The position numbers and the translations under genes are program-made. A stretch of DNA of 64,000 nucleotides from NCBI RefSeq assembly GCF_014204985.1, contig NZ_JACHMP010000001.1, positions 7,502,001-7,566,000 on the forward strand, in the 5' to 3' direction. Shown piece after piece: positions 40,586 to 49,613 of this stretch. How positions within the stretch are numbered: position 1 is the first letter of the stretch; every line of letters begins with the position of its first letter. The stretch is from Streptosporangium becharense (lineage in GTDB: Bacteria > Actinomycetota > Actinomycetes > Streptosporangiales > Streptosporangiaceae). The notes under the pieces were generated by a model. That model saw nothing but the letters and a program-made list of their open reading frames with translations, was not told where the DNA came from and ran no database searches.

Positions 40586-40723
40586 GCGGGTGGTGTCCCA
40601 CGGGGCGGTAATGAAAGAATAAAATTCTATATAGCCTGAGGAAGGCGAGCGGAGTACGGTGAAGGCTCGCGATCGCCACGAAGAGTGGGCGAAGGCTCGC
40701 GTTTCGCGTCCGAAGGACTATAG

Positions 40724-41641
40724 ATGATCACACCTCACGCCGATGGCGAGCCGGTGAGCCTGAGCTCCATGATCGCGCCACAGGCCAGCTCCACCGTGCT
40801 GAGGATCGTGCTGGGCGCCCAGCTGCGCCGCCTGCGCGAGGGACGCGACATCACCCTCGAGGAGGCGGGACGCGCCATCCGCGCCTCGCACTCGAAGGTC
40901 AGCCGGATGGAGCTCGGCCGGGTCGGCTTCCGGATCCGCGACGTGGCCGACCTGCTCACGCTCTACGGAGTGATCGAGGAGGACGACCGCCGCCCCCTGC
41001 TCTCCCTGGTCGAGAAGGCCAACCAGCCCGGCTGGTGGCACAACTACAACGACGTCCTGCCCTCCTGGTTCGAGACCTACGTCGGCCTGGAGGAGTCGGC
41101 CGCCGGCATCCGCAACTACGAGGTCCAGTTCGTGCCGGGGCTGCTGCAGAGCGAGGGGTACGCCCGGGCCGTGGTCCGGCTCGGCTTCCCCGGCGCCGCG
41201 CCGCAGGAGGTGGAGCGCCGGGTGCGGTTGCGCCTGGCCCGGCAGAAGCTCCTGCACAGGCCCGACCCGCCCCACCTGTGGGCCGTGCTCGACGAGGCCG
41301 TGCTGCGCCGTCCCCTCGGCGGCGCCGAGGTGATGTGCGAGCAGATCGACCACATCCTCCAAGCGCTCGAGCTGCCCAACGTCACCGTCCAGATCGTGCC
41401 GTTCAGCGTCGGCGGCCACGCGGCGGCCGGCGGTCCCTTCAGCATCCTGCGCTTCTCCCAGCCGGACCTGCCCGACGTGGTCTACATGGAGCAGCTCACC
41501 AGCGCCGTCTACCTGGAGAAGCGCGACGACGTCGACCGCTACCTGGAGGTCATGGAGCGCCTGTGCATCGAGGCCGAGCCGGTCACGCGCACCCGTGACA
41601 TCCTCGTCGAGATCCGCGGGGAGCTCGCCCGGCGGCGGTGA
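40724..41641 (+). CDS. XRE-family regulator with DUF5753 domain
   Basis: The 305-residue protein has an N-terminal helix-turn-helix (LGAQLRRLREGRDITLEEAG, RASHSKVSRMELGR). A DUF5753 sensor domain follows (NYEVQFVPGLLQSEGYARAV, LDEAVLRRPLGG, LPNVTVQIVPFSVGGHAA, VVYMEQLTSAVYLE). It pairs with the DUF397 protein upstream. ATG 40724 has AAGGA 6 bases before it. The 138-bp upstream gap is AT-rich near 40612-40640 (AGAAT-AAA-ATTCT) and holds two GAAGGCTCGCG direct repeats (40661, 40691), likely regulatory. Confidence 0.9.
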   Translation: MITPHADGEPVSLSSMIAPQASSTVLRIVLGAQLRRLREGRDITLEEAGRAIRASHSKVSRMELGRVGFRIRDVADLLTLYGVIEEDDRRPLLSLVEKANQPGWWHNYNDVLPSWFETYVGLEESAAGIRNYEVQFVPGLLQSEGYARAVVRLGFPGAAPQEVERRVRLRLARQKLLHRPDPPHLWAVLDEAVLRRPLGGAEVMCEQIDHILQALELPNVTVQIVPFSVGGHAAAGGPFSILRFSQPDLPDVVYMEQLTSAVYLEKRDDVDRYLEVMERLCIEAEPVTRTRDILVEIRGELARRR

Positions 41642-41827
41642 GCGGCCCGGCCCGCCGTCCGGCCGCCGTCGGGAGATCGGCCTGCCGCCGACCGCCCAGC
41701 CCGCCCAGCCCGCCTCGCCCGCCCTCTGGCCTGGCCCGGCCCGGCCCGCCGTTCGGAGATCGGGCCCGCCCGCCCGGCGCGGTGACCGTCCGGCAACCGG
41801 ACGGCGGGGCCGTACGAAGATATCCAG

Positions 41828-43334
41828 ATGAGATGTCTTGTCACCGGCGCCACCGGATACATCGGCGGCAGGCTCGTCCCCGAACTGCTCGACGCCGGGC
41901 ACGAGGTCCGTTGCATGGTCCGCTCGGCGGGTCGCCTGCGCGACCAGCCCTGGGCCTCCCGAGTCGAGATCGCCGAGGCCGACGCCACCGACCCGGAGCG
42001 GACCGGCGCGGCCCTCGACGGCGTCGACGTGGCCTACTACCTCATCCACACGATGGGCGGCGGCCCCGGCTTCGCCGCCGCCGACCGGGAGGCCGCCGCC
42101 GTCTTCGCCGCCGCGGCCGAGCGGGCCGGTGTGCGCCGCGTCGTCTACCTCGGCGGCCTGGCGCCCGACGACGGGCTCTCACCGCACATGCGCTCCCGGG
42201 CCGAGGTCGCAGAGATCTTCCTCCGCTCCGCGGTGCCCGCCGTGGTGCTGCGGGCGGCGGTCATCATCGGGTCCGGTTCGGCCTCCTTCGAGATGCTGCG
42301 CTACCTGACCGAGCGGCTGCCGGTGATGACGACCCCGCGCTGGGTGGGCACCCGGACCCAGCCCATCGCGATCCGCGACGTGCTGCGCTACCTCGTCGCC
42401 TGGGCGGACGTCGCGGAGGAGGTCAACCGCTCCTTCGACATCGGCGGCCCGGACGTGCTGACCTACGCCGACATGATGCGCGTGTACGCCGAGGCCGCCG
42501 GGCTGCCTCGCCGGCTCATCATCCCGGTGCCGCTGCTCAGCCCCGGCCTGTCGAGCCACTGGGTGGGCCTGGTCACGCCGGTCCCGGCGGCACTGGCCCG
42601 GCCGCTGGTGGAGTCGCTGCGCAACGAGGCGATCTGCCGCGAGCACGACGTCGCCCGCTACGTCCCCGACCCGCCGGGCGGCCTGATCGGGCTGCGGCAG
42701 GCCGTCGAACTGGCCCTGCAGCGGATCAGGGAGGCCAACGTCCTGACCCGCTGGTCCTCGGCCTCCACTCCGGGAGCGCCGAGCGACCCGCTGCCCACCG
42801 ACCCAGGCTGGGCGGGCGGGAGCCTCTACCGGGACGCGCGGGCCCGCCCGGTGGCGGTCTCCCCGCAGCGCCTCTGGACGGTCGTCGAGGCCATCGGCGG
42901 CGAGACGGGCTGGTACTCCCTGCCCGTCGCCTGGCGGCTGCGCGGCCTCCTCGACCGGCTGGTCGGCGGCGTGGGCCTGCGCCGCGGGCGGCGCGACCCC
43001 CACCGGCTCCGGGTGGGCGACGCGGTCGACTTCTGGCGGGTCGAGGAGGTCGAGCCGGGACGCCTGCTGCGGCTCCGCGCCGAGATGCGCCTGCCCGGCC
43101 TCGCCTGGCTGGAACTGCGGGTGCTCCGGCACCGGGGCCGGACCGTCTACGGCCAGCGTGCGATCTTCCATCCCCGGGGGCTGGCCGGGCACCTGTACTG
43201 GTGGGCGGTCACGCCCTTCCACAGCCTGGTCTTCGGCAGCATGCTGCGCAACGTCACGGCCGCGGCCGAGCGCGGCGACCCGGCGGCCCCCCGCGGGGAG
43301 CGGCAGGAGGACCCCCGGGCGGTCCGGGGCAGCC

Positions 43335-43342
<8 letters not shown>
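41828..43342 (+). CDS. NAD(P)-binding NmrA-like protein with C-terminal DUF2867
   Basis: The 504-residue protein has an N-terminal Rossmann domain (VTGATGYIGGRLVPELL, with DVAYYLIHTMGGG and VYLGGLAPDDGLSPH), as in atypical short-chain dehydrogenases. A DUF2867 domain follows (about 330-490: LWTVVEAIGGETGWYSLP, VGDAVDFWRVEEVEPGRLLR, HPRGLAGHLYWWAVTPFH). Both domains are complete. The role is unknown; the fused arrangement is common in bacteria. The ATG start has no strong ribosome-binding site. It overlaps the convergent phosphatase gene by 8 bases. Confidence 0.87.
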
Positions 43343-43808
<466 letters not shown>

Positions 43809-44043
43809 GCCTAACAGGATGCCGTCCCCGCCGCGGCGCCGTGTCACCGCGTCACCCGTACGGCCCGTCATCCGCCACGCGCCGCCCGCCGTCCGCGTGC
43901 CGCCCATGCGGCCCCGCCGCGATCCCGCCGCGATCCCGCTGCGGTGCCGCCTCCGGCGTCGTCTTCCGGGGGGCGGTGGAATGGATCACTCCGGCGTGAT
44001 GTTCGATTGCCTCATAGGTACCGTTCACAACACGGAGGTTGTC

Positions 44044-44442
44044 GTGGGGAAACTGAGCGAGGAAGCCAAGGAGCTGCTCAGGCAGCCCATCCACGCCTGG
44101 GTGACCACCGTCAGGCCCAACGGGTCGCTGCACAGCACCGTCGTCTGGGTCGACGTCGACGGTGACGACGTCGTCTTCAACACGGCGGTCGGCCGGGCCA
44201 AGGAGCGTCACCTGCGTGAGGACCCCCGGGTGTCGGTGAGCGTCCTCGACCCCAAGGACGCCTTCCACCTGGTGAGCGTCTCGGGCAAGGCGCGCCTGGA
44301 GCTGGATGGCGCCGACGAGGTCATCGACCGCCTGGCCGGCAAGTATCTCGGCGTGGAGACCTACCCCTACCGGCAGCCGGGCGAGCAGCGCATCACGGTG
44401 CGCGTCACGCCCGACGAGGTCATCTTCAGCCCGGGGAGCTGA
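44044..44442 (+). CDS. PPOX-class F420-dependent-type protein
   Basis: From GTG 44044 the protein has 132 residues: GKLSEEAKELLRQPIHAWVT, VRPNGSLHSTVVWVDVDGDD, FNTAVGRAKERHLREDP and RVSVSVLDPKDAFHLVSVSG. This is a split-barrel PPOX protein of the F420-linked group. GGAGG lies 5 bases before this GTG. An in-frame ATG at 43981 would add 21 residues without family match. It is followed 3 bases later by peptide deformylase, so the two are co-transcribed. Confidence 0.85.
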   Translation: MGKLSEEAKELLRQPIHAWVTTVRPNGSLHSTVVWVDVDGDDVVFNTAVGRAKERHLREDPRVSVSVLDPKDAFHLVSVSGKARLELDGADEVIDRLAGKYLGVETYPYRQPGEQRITVRVTPDEVIFSPGS

Positions 44443-44445
44443 GCG

Positions 44446-45018
44446 GTGGCGCCACGCGGACGCGGCGAGGGCGACGAGTACGCCGGAGGCGCGGTCATGC
44501 CGATCCGGTACGTCGGCGACCCGGTGCTGCACCGGCCCTGCCGTCCGGTCACCGGCTTCGACGAGGAACTGGCCGGGCTCGTCCGGGACATGTTCGCCAG
44601 CATGTACGCCGCCGAGGGTGTGGGGCTCGCGGCCAACCAGATCGGCGTCGACCTTCGGGTGTTCGTCTACGACTGCCCCGACGCCACCGAGGAGTGGCGC
44701 AAGGGCGTCGTCGTCAACCCGACCCTGGTCCTGCCCGAGCCCGCCGACCGCACCGTCGCCGAGTACGAGGAGGGCTGCCTGTCGGTCCCCGGGCAGCGGG
44801 CCGAGCTCGGCCGGTCCGACCGCGCGGTCGTGCACGGCTTCGACGTCACCGGGGCGTCCCTGATGGTCGAGGGCACCGGCCTGCTGGCCCGGTGCCTGCA
44901 ACACGAGACGGACCACCTCGACGGCCGCCTCTACATCGACCTGCTGCCGGCCGGGCACCGAGAGCGGGTCCTGGCCGACTACGAACGAGACCGCGGCCGA
45001 CCGGCGGAGAAGGGCTGA
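44446..45018 (+). CDS. def: Peptide deformylase
   Basis: The 190-residue metalloenzyme removes the formyl group from nascent protein N-termini. All three motifs are present: EGVGLAANQIG, EEGCLSVPG (Cys111) and QHETDHLDG (His153, Glu154, His157). The form with DLRVFVYDCPDA matches actinobacterial paralogues. GTG 44446 gives a short extra N-terminus usual in this group; ATG 44497 is possible. A perfect hairpin follows the stop. Confidence 0.94.
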   Translation: MAPRGRGEGDEYAGGAVMPIRYVGDPVLHRPCRPVTGFDEELAGLVRDMFASMYAAEGVGLAANQIGVDLRVFVYDCPDATEEWRKGVVVNPTLVLPEPADRTVAEYEEGCLSVPGQRAELGRSDRAVVHGFDVTGASLMVEGTGLLARCLQHETDHLDGRLYIDLLPAGHRERVLADYERDRGRPAEKG

Positions 45019-45025
45019 CCGCTCC

Positions 45026-45053
45026 ACCCGGCGGAGGCGGTCCTCCGCCGGGT
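45026..45053. terminator. Hairpin terminator after def
   Basis: ACCCGGCGGAGG at 45026-45037 and CCTCCGCCGGGT at 45042-45053 form a perfect 12-bp stem with a CGGT loop. Confidence 0.8.
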
Positions 45054-45103
45054 TCCGCACCCGGCTAGCATGTCGCCGTCACATCGACCTCGGGAAAGGC
45101 TGG

Positions 45104-45505
45104 GTGTTGAAGGATCCCGGAGAGGGCTTCCGCGCCTTCTGGCGTGAGCGCCACCTCTGCACGCTGACCACCGTGCGCGCCGACGGCACGCCGCACGTCG
45201 TCCCGGTGGGGGTGACGCTCGATGTGGAGTCCGGCATCGCCAGGGTGATCACCTCGGGTGCTTCGGCGAAGGTCCGCAACGTCCTCGCCTCCGGCGGCGA
45301 GACGGCCGGGGGTGCCCCGGTCGCGGTCTGCCAGGTCGACGGCTCCCGCTGGTCGACCTTGGAGGGGCGTGCGACGGTCCGCACCGACCCCGGGTCCGTC
45401 GCCGACGCCGAGCGCCGCTACACCGAGCGTTACAAGCCGCCCCGCGACAACCCCGCCCGCGTCGTGGTCGAGATCCGCGTCACCCGGGTGCTGGGCAATG
45501 TCTGA
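45104..45505 (+). CDS. PPOX-class F420-type protein upstream of cobL
   Basis: The 133-residue split-barrel protein reads FRAFWRERHLCTLTTVRADG, TPHVVPVGVTLDVESGIARV, ITSGASAKVRNVLASGG, VAVCQVDGSRWSTLEGRATV and ARVVVEIRVTRVLG. It matches PPOX/F420 proteins often found next to cobalamin genes in actinomycetes. GTG 45104 is preferred (TTG 45107 is the alternative); AAAGG lies upstream. It overlaps cobL by 8 bases, so translation is coupled, which suggests a link to corrinoid metabolism. Confidence 0.83.
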   Translation: MLKDPGEGFRAFWRERHLCTLTTVRADGTPHVVPVGVTLDVESGIARVITSGASAKVRNVLASGGETAGGAPVAVCQVDGSRWSTLEGRATVRTDPGSVADAERRYTERYKPPRDNPARVVVEIRVTRVLGNV

Positions 45506-46814
45506 CCCCGTGCTCCCCACTGACCCCGCAGCCCCCGTGGTCACCGTGGTCGGCGTCGGGGCCGACGGCTGGGCCGGTCTCTCCGAGACGGCGCGGCGCG
45601 AGCTGCGCGCCGCCGAGGTCCTGATGGGAAGTGCCCGCCAGCTCGCCCTGATCCCCGGGCCGCCGGACGTCGAACGCGTCGCCGAACGCGTCACCTGGCC
45701 CTCGCCGCTGCTGCCGGCGCTGCCCGGCCTGATCGCCTCCCACCGGGGCCGCCGGGTGTGCGTGCTGGCCAGCGGCGACCCCATGTTCCACGGCATCGGC
45801 ACCACCCTGGTCCGGTTGCTCGGCGCCGACCGGGTCCGCGTCCTGCCGCACCCGTCGTCGGTCTCGCTCGCCTGTGCCCGCCTCGGCTGGGCGGCCGACC
45901 GCCTCGACGTGGTCAGCCTCGTCACCGCCCCCGTCGAGACGCTGCACGGCTGGGTGCACGACGGCCGCCGGATCCTGGTCCTCAGCGCCGACGGCCGCAC
46001 CCCCGCCCGGGTCGCCGGGCTGCTCGCCGCGCGCGGGTACGGCGGCAGCCCGGTGACGGTCCTGGAACGGCTGGGCGGCCCCGGGGAACGTGTGATCTCG
46101 GGTACGGCCGCCCTCTGGTCGCTGCCCTCGGCGCATGACCTCAACGTCGTCGCCGTGGAGTGCCTGGCGGACGCCGGGACCGTCGCGCTGCCCCGCGTCC
46201 CCGGCCTGCCCGACGACGCCTACGAGCACGACGGCCAGCTCACCAAGAGCGAGGTGCGCGCGGTGACCCTGTCCCGGTTGGCGCCCGTCCCCGGGCAGCT
46301 GCTGTGGGACGTCGGCGCCGGCGCCGGCAGCATCGGGATCGAGTGGATGCGCGTCCACCCGGACAACCGGGCGGTCGCGGTGGAGTCCCGTCCCGGCCGG
46401 GCCGCGGTGGTCGCCCGCAACGCCGCCCGGCTGGGCGTGCCCGGCCTGACCGTGGTCACCGGCGCCGCCCCGGCCGCGCTGGACGGCCTGGAACGGCCCG
46501 ACGCCGTGTTCGTCGGTGGCGGGGTCACCGTCCCCGGCGTGGTCGAGGGCTGCTGGGAGGCGCTGCGGCCTGGCGGCAGGCTCGTGGCCAACGCGGTGAC
46601 CGTCGAGTCGGAGGCCGTGCTGGCCTCCTGGTTCGGCGCGCTCGGCGGCGACCTGGTCCGGCTCTCGGTCGGCAGGGCCGCCCCGGTCGGCGGTTTCACC
46701 GGGTGGCGGCCCATGATGCCCGTGACGATCTGGACCGCGGTCAAGCCGCCCGCCGCGCGGGAACCGCTCGAATCACCGGGAGTACCCACCTCACCGGGGG
46801 AGGACGTGCGATGA
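45498..46814 (+). CDS. cobL: Precorrin-6Y C5,15-methyltransferase/decarboxylase (CobL, CbiE-CbiT fusion)
   Basis: The 438-residue bifunctional enzyme methylates precorrin-6B at C5 and C15 and decarboxylates the C12 acetate. The N-terminal CbiE-type half (about 12-210) has VVGVGADGWAGL and LASGDPMFHGIG. The C-terminal CbiT half (about 230-415) has the SAM motif LLWDVGAGAGSIGIEWMR and LTKSEVRAVTLSRL. ATG 45498 lies within the end of the PPOX gene. Its TGA overlaps the cobM start (ATGA). It is full length for actinobacterial CobL. Confidence 0.95.
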   Translation: MSDPVLPTDPAAPVVTVVGVGADGWAGLSETARRELRAAEVLMGSARQLALIPGPPDVERVAERVTWPSPLLPALPGLIASHRGRRVCVLASGDPMFHGIGTTLVRLLGADRVRVLPHPSSVSLACARLGWAADRLDVVSLVTAPVETLHGWVHDGRRILVLSADGRTPARVAGLLAARGYGGSPVTVLERLGGPGERVISGTAALWSLPSAHDLNVVAVECLADAGTVALPRVPGLPDDAYEHDGQLTKSEVRAVTLSRLAPVPGQLLWDVGAGAGSIGIEWMRVHPDNRAVAVESRPGRAAVVARNAARLGVPGLTVVTGAAPAALDGLERPDAVFVGGGVTVPGVVEGCWEALRPGGRLVANAVTVESEAVLASWFGALGGDLVRLSVGRAAPVGGFTGWRPMMPVTIWTAVKPPAAREPLESPGVPTSPGEDVR

Positions 46815-47554
46815 CGGTGCGTTTCATCGGGGCCGGGCCCGGCGCCGCCGACCTGATCACCGTGCGGGGGCAGCGGGCCCTGGCCTCGGCACCCGTGTGC
46901 CTGTACGCCGGGTCACTGGTCCCGGCCGAGCTGCTGGAGTGCTGCCCGCCGGACGCCCGGCTGGTCGACACCGCGAAGATGACCCTGGAGGAGATCGTCG
47001 GGGAGATGCTCGCCGCGCACCGCGCCGGGCACGACGTGGCCCGGCTGCACTCCGGCGACCCGTCGGTGTTCAGCGCGATGGCCGAGCAGATGCGGCGGCT
47101 GGACGCCGCGGGTGTGCCCTACGAGGTGGTCCCCGGCGTGCCCGCGTTCGCCGCCGCGGCGGCGTCGCTGAAGCGGGAGCTCACCGTGCCGGGCGTCGGC
47201 CAGACCGTCGTGCTGACCCGCACCGCGGCGCGCGCCACCCCCATGCCGGACGGGGAGGACCTCGGCACGCTCGGCCGCAGCCGCGCCACGATGGTCCTGC
47301 ACCTGGCCGTGCAGCGGATCGAGGCGGTCACGGCCGAGCTCGTCCCCGCCTACGGGGCCGACTGCCCGGTGGCCGTGGTGGCCCGGGCCAGCAGGGACGA
47401 CGAGGTGATCCTGCGCGGCACCCTGGCCGACATCGCGGGGAAGGTCCGGGAGGCGGGGATCCTGCGCACCGCGGTGATCGTCGTCGGCCGGGTGCTGACC
47501 GCCTCGGAGTTCCCCGACAGCCACCTGTACTCCGACGCCCGCTGCCGTGACTGA
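46811..47554 (+). CDS. cobM: Precorrin-4 C11-methyltransferase
   Basis: The 247-residue uroporphyrin-III methylase-fold protein adds the C11 methyl in ring synthesis. Hallmarks are VRFIGAGPGAADLITVRG, SLVPAELLECCPPDA, ARLHSGDPSVFSAM and TPMPDGEDL. ATG 46811 overlaps the cobL stop. It is normal in length and co-transcribed with the PPOX gene and cobL. It faces convergent cbiD across a compound hairpin. Confidence 0.95.
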   Translation: MTVRFIGAGPGAADLITVRGQRALASAPVCLYAGSLVPAELLECCPPDARLVDTAKMTLEEIVGEMLAAHRAGHDVARLHSGDPSVFSAMAEQMRRLDAAGVPYEVVPGVPAFAAAAASLKRELTVPGVGQTVVLTRTAARATPMPDGEDLGTLGRSRATMVLHLAVQRIEAVTAELVPAYGADCPVAVVARASRDDEVILRGTLADIAGKVREAGILRTAVIVVGRVLTASEFPDSHLYSDARCRD

Positions 47555-47609
47555 ACCCTCGCCGCCCCCGTCGCCCACAACCCACGGCGCGACCGGCCCT
47601 CGCGTTCCC

Positions 47610-47654
47610 GGGTCCGGACGGCCGGCGGGCGCCGCGCACCGCCCGGCCGGACCC
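47610..47654. terminator. Compound hairpin between cobM and cbiD
   Basis: GGGTCCGG at 47610-47617 pairs with CCGGACCC at 47647-47654, with further GC pairing inside. It lies midway between the convergent genes. Confidence 0.6.
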
Positions 47655-47703
47655 GCCGTGCGTGCCTCCGCCGGGACGTCCGGCCGCGCGGCCCGGCCGC
47701 GGG

Positions 47704-48777
47704 TCAGCCGGCGCGGCCGACGACGACCCCCGCGCGGTCGATGACCACCACGTCCACCGTGACCGGTGCGCCGCGCAGCACCTCGGCGGCCGTACGGCGG
47801 GCCCGCTCGGCGACCAGGTCGCCCAGCGGCAGGCCCGCCTCCTGGCACAGGCGCAGTGCGTGCAGCGCGGTGTTCGCCGCGGACACCCGCCCGGCCAGCT
47901 CCTCCCCGCCGCCCGCGGAGCGCACGAGCCCGGCGAGCATGCCGAGGTCGACCTGCGAGCGTCCGGAGTGAAGGTCCAGATGGCCGTCGGCGAGCTTGGA
48001 CAGCTTGCCGATGCCCCCGGCGACGGTCAGCCGGGGGACGGGATGCCTGCGCAGATATTTCAGCACGGCGCCCGCGAAGTCGCCCATGTCCAGCAGGGCG
48101 TCCTCGGGGAGCCCGTACAGCTCGGCGGCGACCCGCTCGGAGGTGCTCCCGGTGCACCCGGCGACGTGGGTGCGGCCCGCCGCCCTGGCCACGTCGATGC
48201 CGCGCCGGATGCTGTCGATCCAGGCCGAGCACGAGTACGGAACCACGATGCCGGTGGTGCCGAGGATCGACAGCCCGCCCAGGATGCCCAGGCGCGGGTT
48301 CCAGGTGCGCCGGGCCAGCTCCTCGCCGTCCTCCACCGAGATCTCCACGACCACGTCGCCGCTGCCGCCGTGCCGGGCGGCGACCTCGGCGACGTGCTCG
48401 CGCATCATCTGCCGGGGCACCGGGTTGATCGCGGGTTCGCCCACCGGGAGCGGGAGACCGGGTTTGGTGACGGTGCCGACCCCGGGCCCGGCGGTGAAGA
48501 CCACCCCGCTGCCGGGGGCGCCGTGCCGGACGGTGGAGCGGATCAGCGCCCCGTGCGTCACGTCGGGGTCGTCCCCGGCGTCCTTGACCACCGCGGCCAT
48601 GGCGTACCCGGCCGCCAGCTCCTCCCGGGCCAGCGCGAACGCCGGCCGCTGCCCCTTCGGCAGGGTGATCTCCACCGGGTCGGGGAACCCGCCGCCGAGC
48701 AGCGCGGTGTAGGCGGCGGTGGTCGCCGCGGTCGCGCAGGCGCCGGTGGTCCACCCGTGGCGCAGGGACGCGCTCAT
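47704..48777 (-). CDS. cbiD: Cobalt-precorrin-5B C1-methyltransferase
   Basis: The 357-residue protein begins LRHGWTTGACATAATTAAYT, the CbiD signature. It continues VGTVTKPGLPLPVGEPAINP, the NPRLGILGGLSILGTTGIV core and HVAGCTGSTSE. CbiD performs the C1 methylation of the anaerobic pathway. Here it sits among aerobic-type genes, which lack cobF, so it probably does the C1 step of a mixed pathway. ATG 48777 is the family start. It is transcribed alone and divergent from cobK. Confidence 0.94.
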   Translation of the reverse strand: MSASLRHGWTTGACATAATTAAYTALLGGGFPDPVEITLPKGQRPAFALAREELAAGYAMAAVVKDAGDDPDVTHGALIRSTVRHGAPGSGVVFTAGPGVGTVTKPGLPLPVGEPAINPVPRQMMREHVAEVAARHGGSGDVVVEISVEDGEELARRTWNPRLGILGGLSILGTTGIVVPYSCSAWIDSIRRGIDVARAAGRTHVAGCTGSTSERVAAELYGLPEDALLDMGDFAGAVLKYLRRHPVPRLTVAGGIGKLSKLADGHLDLHSGRSQVDLGMLAGLVRSAGGGEELAGRVSAANTALHALRLCQEAGLPLGDLVAERARRTAAEVLRGAPVTVDVVVIDRAGVVVGRAG

Positions 48778-48836
48778 GCCGTGGGCGCCGATCGGTACGG
48801 CGGGGCGACGTCCCGCGACGGAGGAGAGGAGACGGA

Positions 48837-49613
48837 GTGCTGAACATCCTGGTGCTCGGCGGCACGGACGAGGCCAGGCGGCTGGCCGCCGCGCTCGTCG
48901 GGCGTCCCGGGACGCGCGTGGTGTCGTCCCTGGCAGGACGGGTACGCGACCCGAAGCTGCCGGTGGGGGAGGTGCGCGAGGGTGGCTTCGGCGGCCCGGA
49001 CGGCCTGGCATCGTGGCTGGTCGAGCACCGCGTGGACGTCGTGGTGGACGCCACGCACCCCTTCGCCGCGCGGATGACCGCCTCCGCGGCCGAGGCGTCG
49101 ACCCGCGCCGGCCTGCCGCTGCTGATCCTGCGGCGGCCGGGCTGGCGGGAGGGCCCCGGCGACGACTGGCGCTGGGTCCCCTCCCTCGCCGCCGCCGCCG
49201 AGCTGCTGCCCTCGCTGGGGGAGCGGGTGTTCCTGACCACCGGCCGGCGGAGCCTGCCGGTCTTCGCCGGGCTGGACGGCCTGTGGTTCCTGGCCCGCTC
49301 GGTCGACCCGCCGGAGCCGCCGATGCCGCGCCGGGTGGAGGTGCTGCTCAGCCGGGGCCCGTTCACCGTCGAGGGCGAGCTGGCCCTGATGCGCGAGCAC
49401 CGCGTCGAGGTGCTCGTCACCAAGGACAGCGGCGGTGGGATGACCACCGCCAAGCTGGCCGCCGCCCGCGAGCTGGGCCTGCCGGTCGTGGTCGTCCGCC
49501 GCCCGGCCGCGCCGGACGGCGTGCCCGCCGTGGAGACCGTCGAGGCGGCCCTGTCCTGGCTGGACTCCACGACCGGCCCGGCCGCCGCCGGCGCGGACGA
49601 TCATGCCGGGTAG
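48837..49613 (+). CDS. cobK: Precorrin-6A reductase
   Basis: The 258-residue NADPH-dependent enzyme reduces precorrin-6A (CobK/CbiJ family). It has ILVLGGTDEARRLAAALV at the start, VDVVVDATHPFAARMTASAA, and the closing region VLVTKDSGGGMTTAKLAAAR. GTG 48837 has GAGGAG about 5 bases upstream. It overlaps convergent cobIJ by 13 bases, so the two may interfere at their ends. Confidence 0.94.
   Translation: MLNILVLGGTDEARRLAAALVGRPGTRVVSSLAGRVRDPKLPVGEVREGGFGGPDGLASWLVEHRVDVVVDATHPFAARMTASAAEASTRAGLPLLILRRPGWREGPGDDWRWVPSLAAAAELLPSLGERVFLTTGRRSLPVFAGLDGLWFLARSVDPPEPPMPRRVEVLLSRGPFTVEGELALMREHRVEVLVTKDSGGGMTTAKLAAARELGLPVVVVRRPAAPDGVPAVETVEAALSWLDSTTGPAAAGADDHAG

Noticed and set aside
46913-49570. 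An 885-residue minus-strand frame across cobM, cbiD and cobK
   Set aside because: The frame does not encode CbiD; it is low-complexity Arg/Gly sequence made by GC skew.
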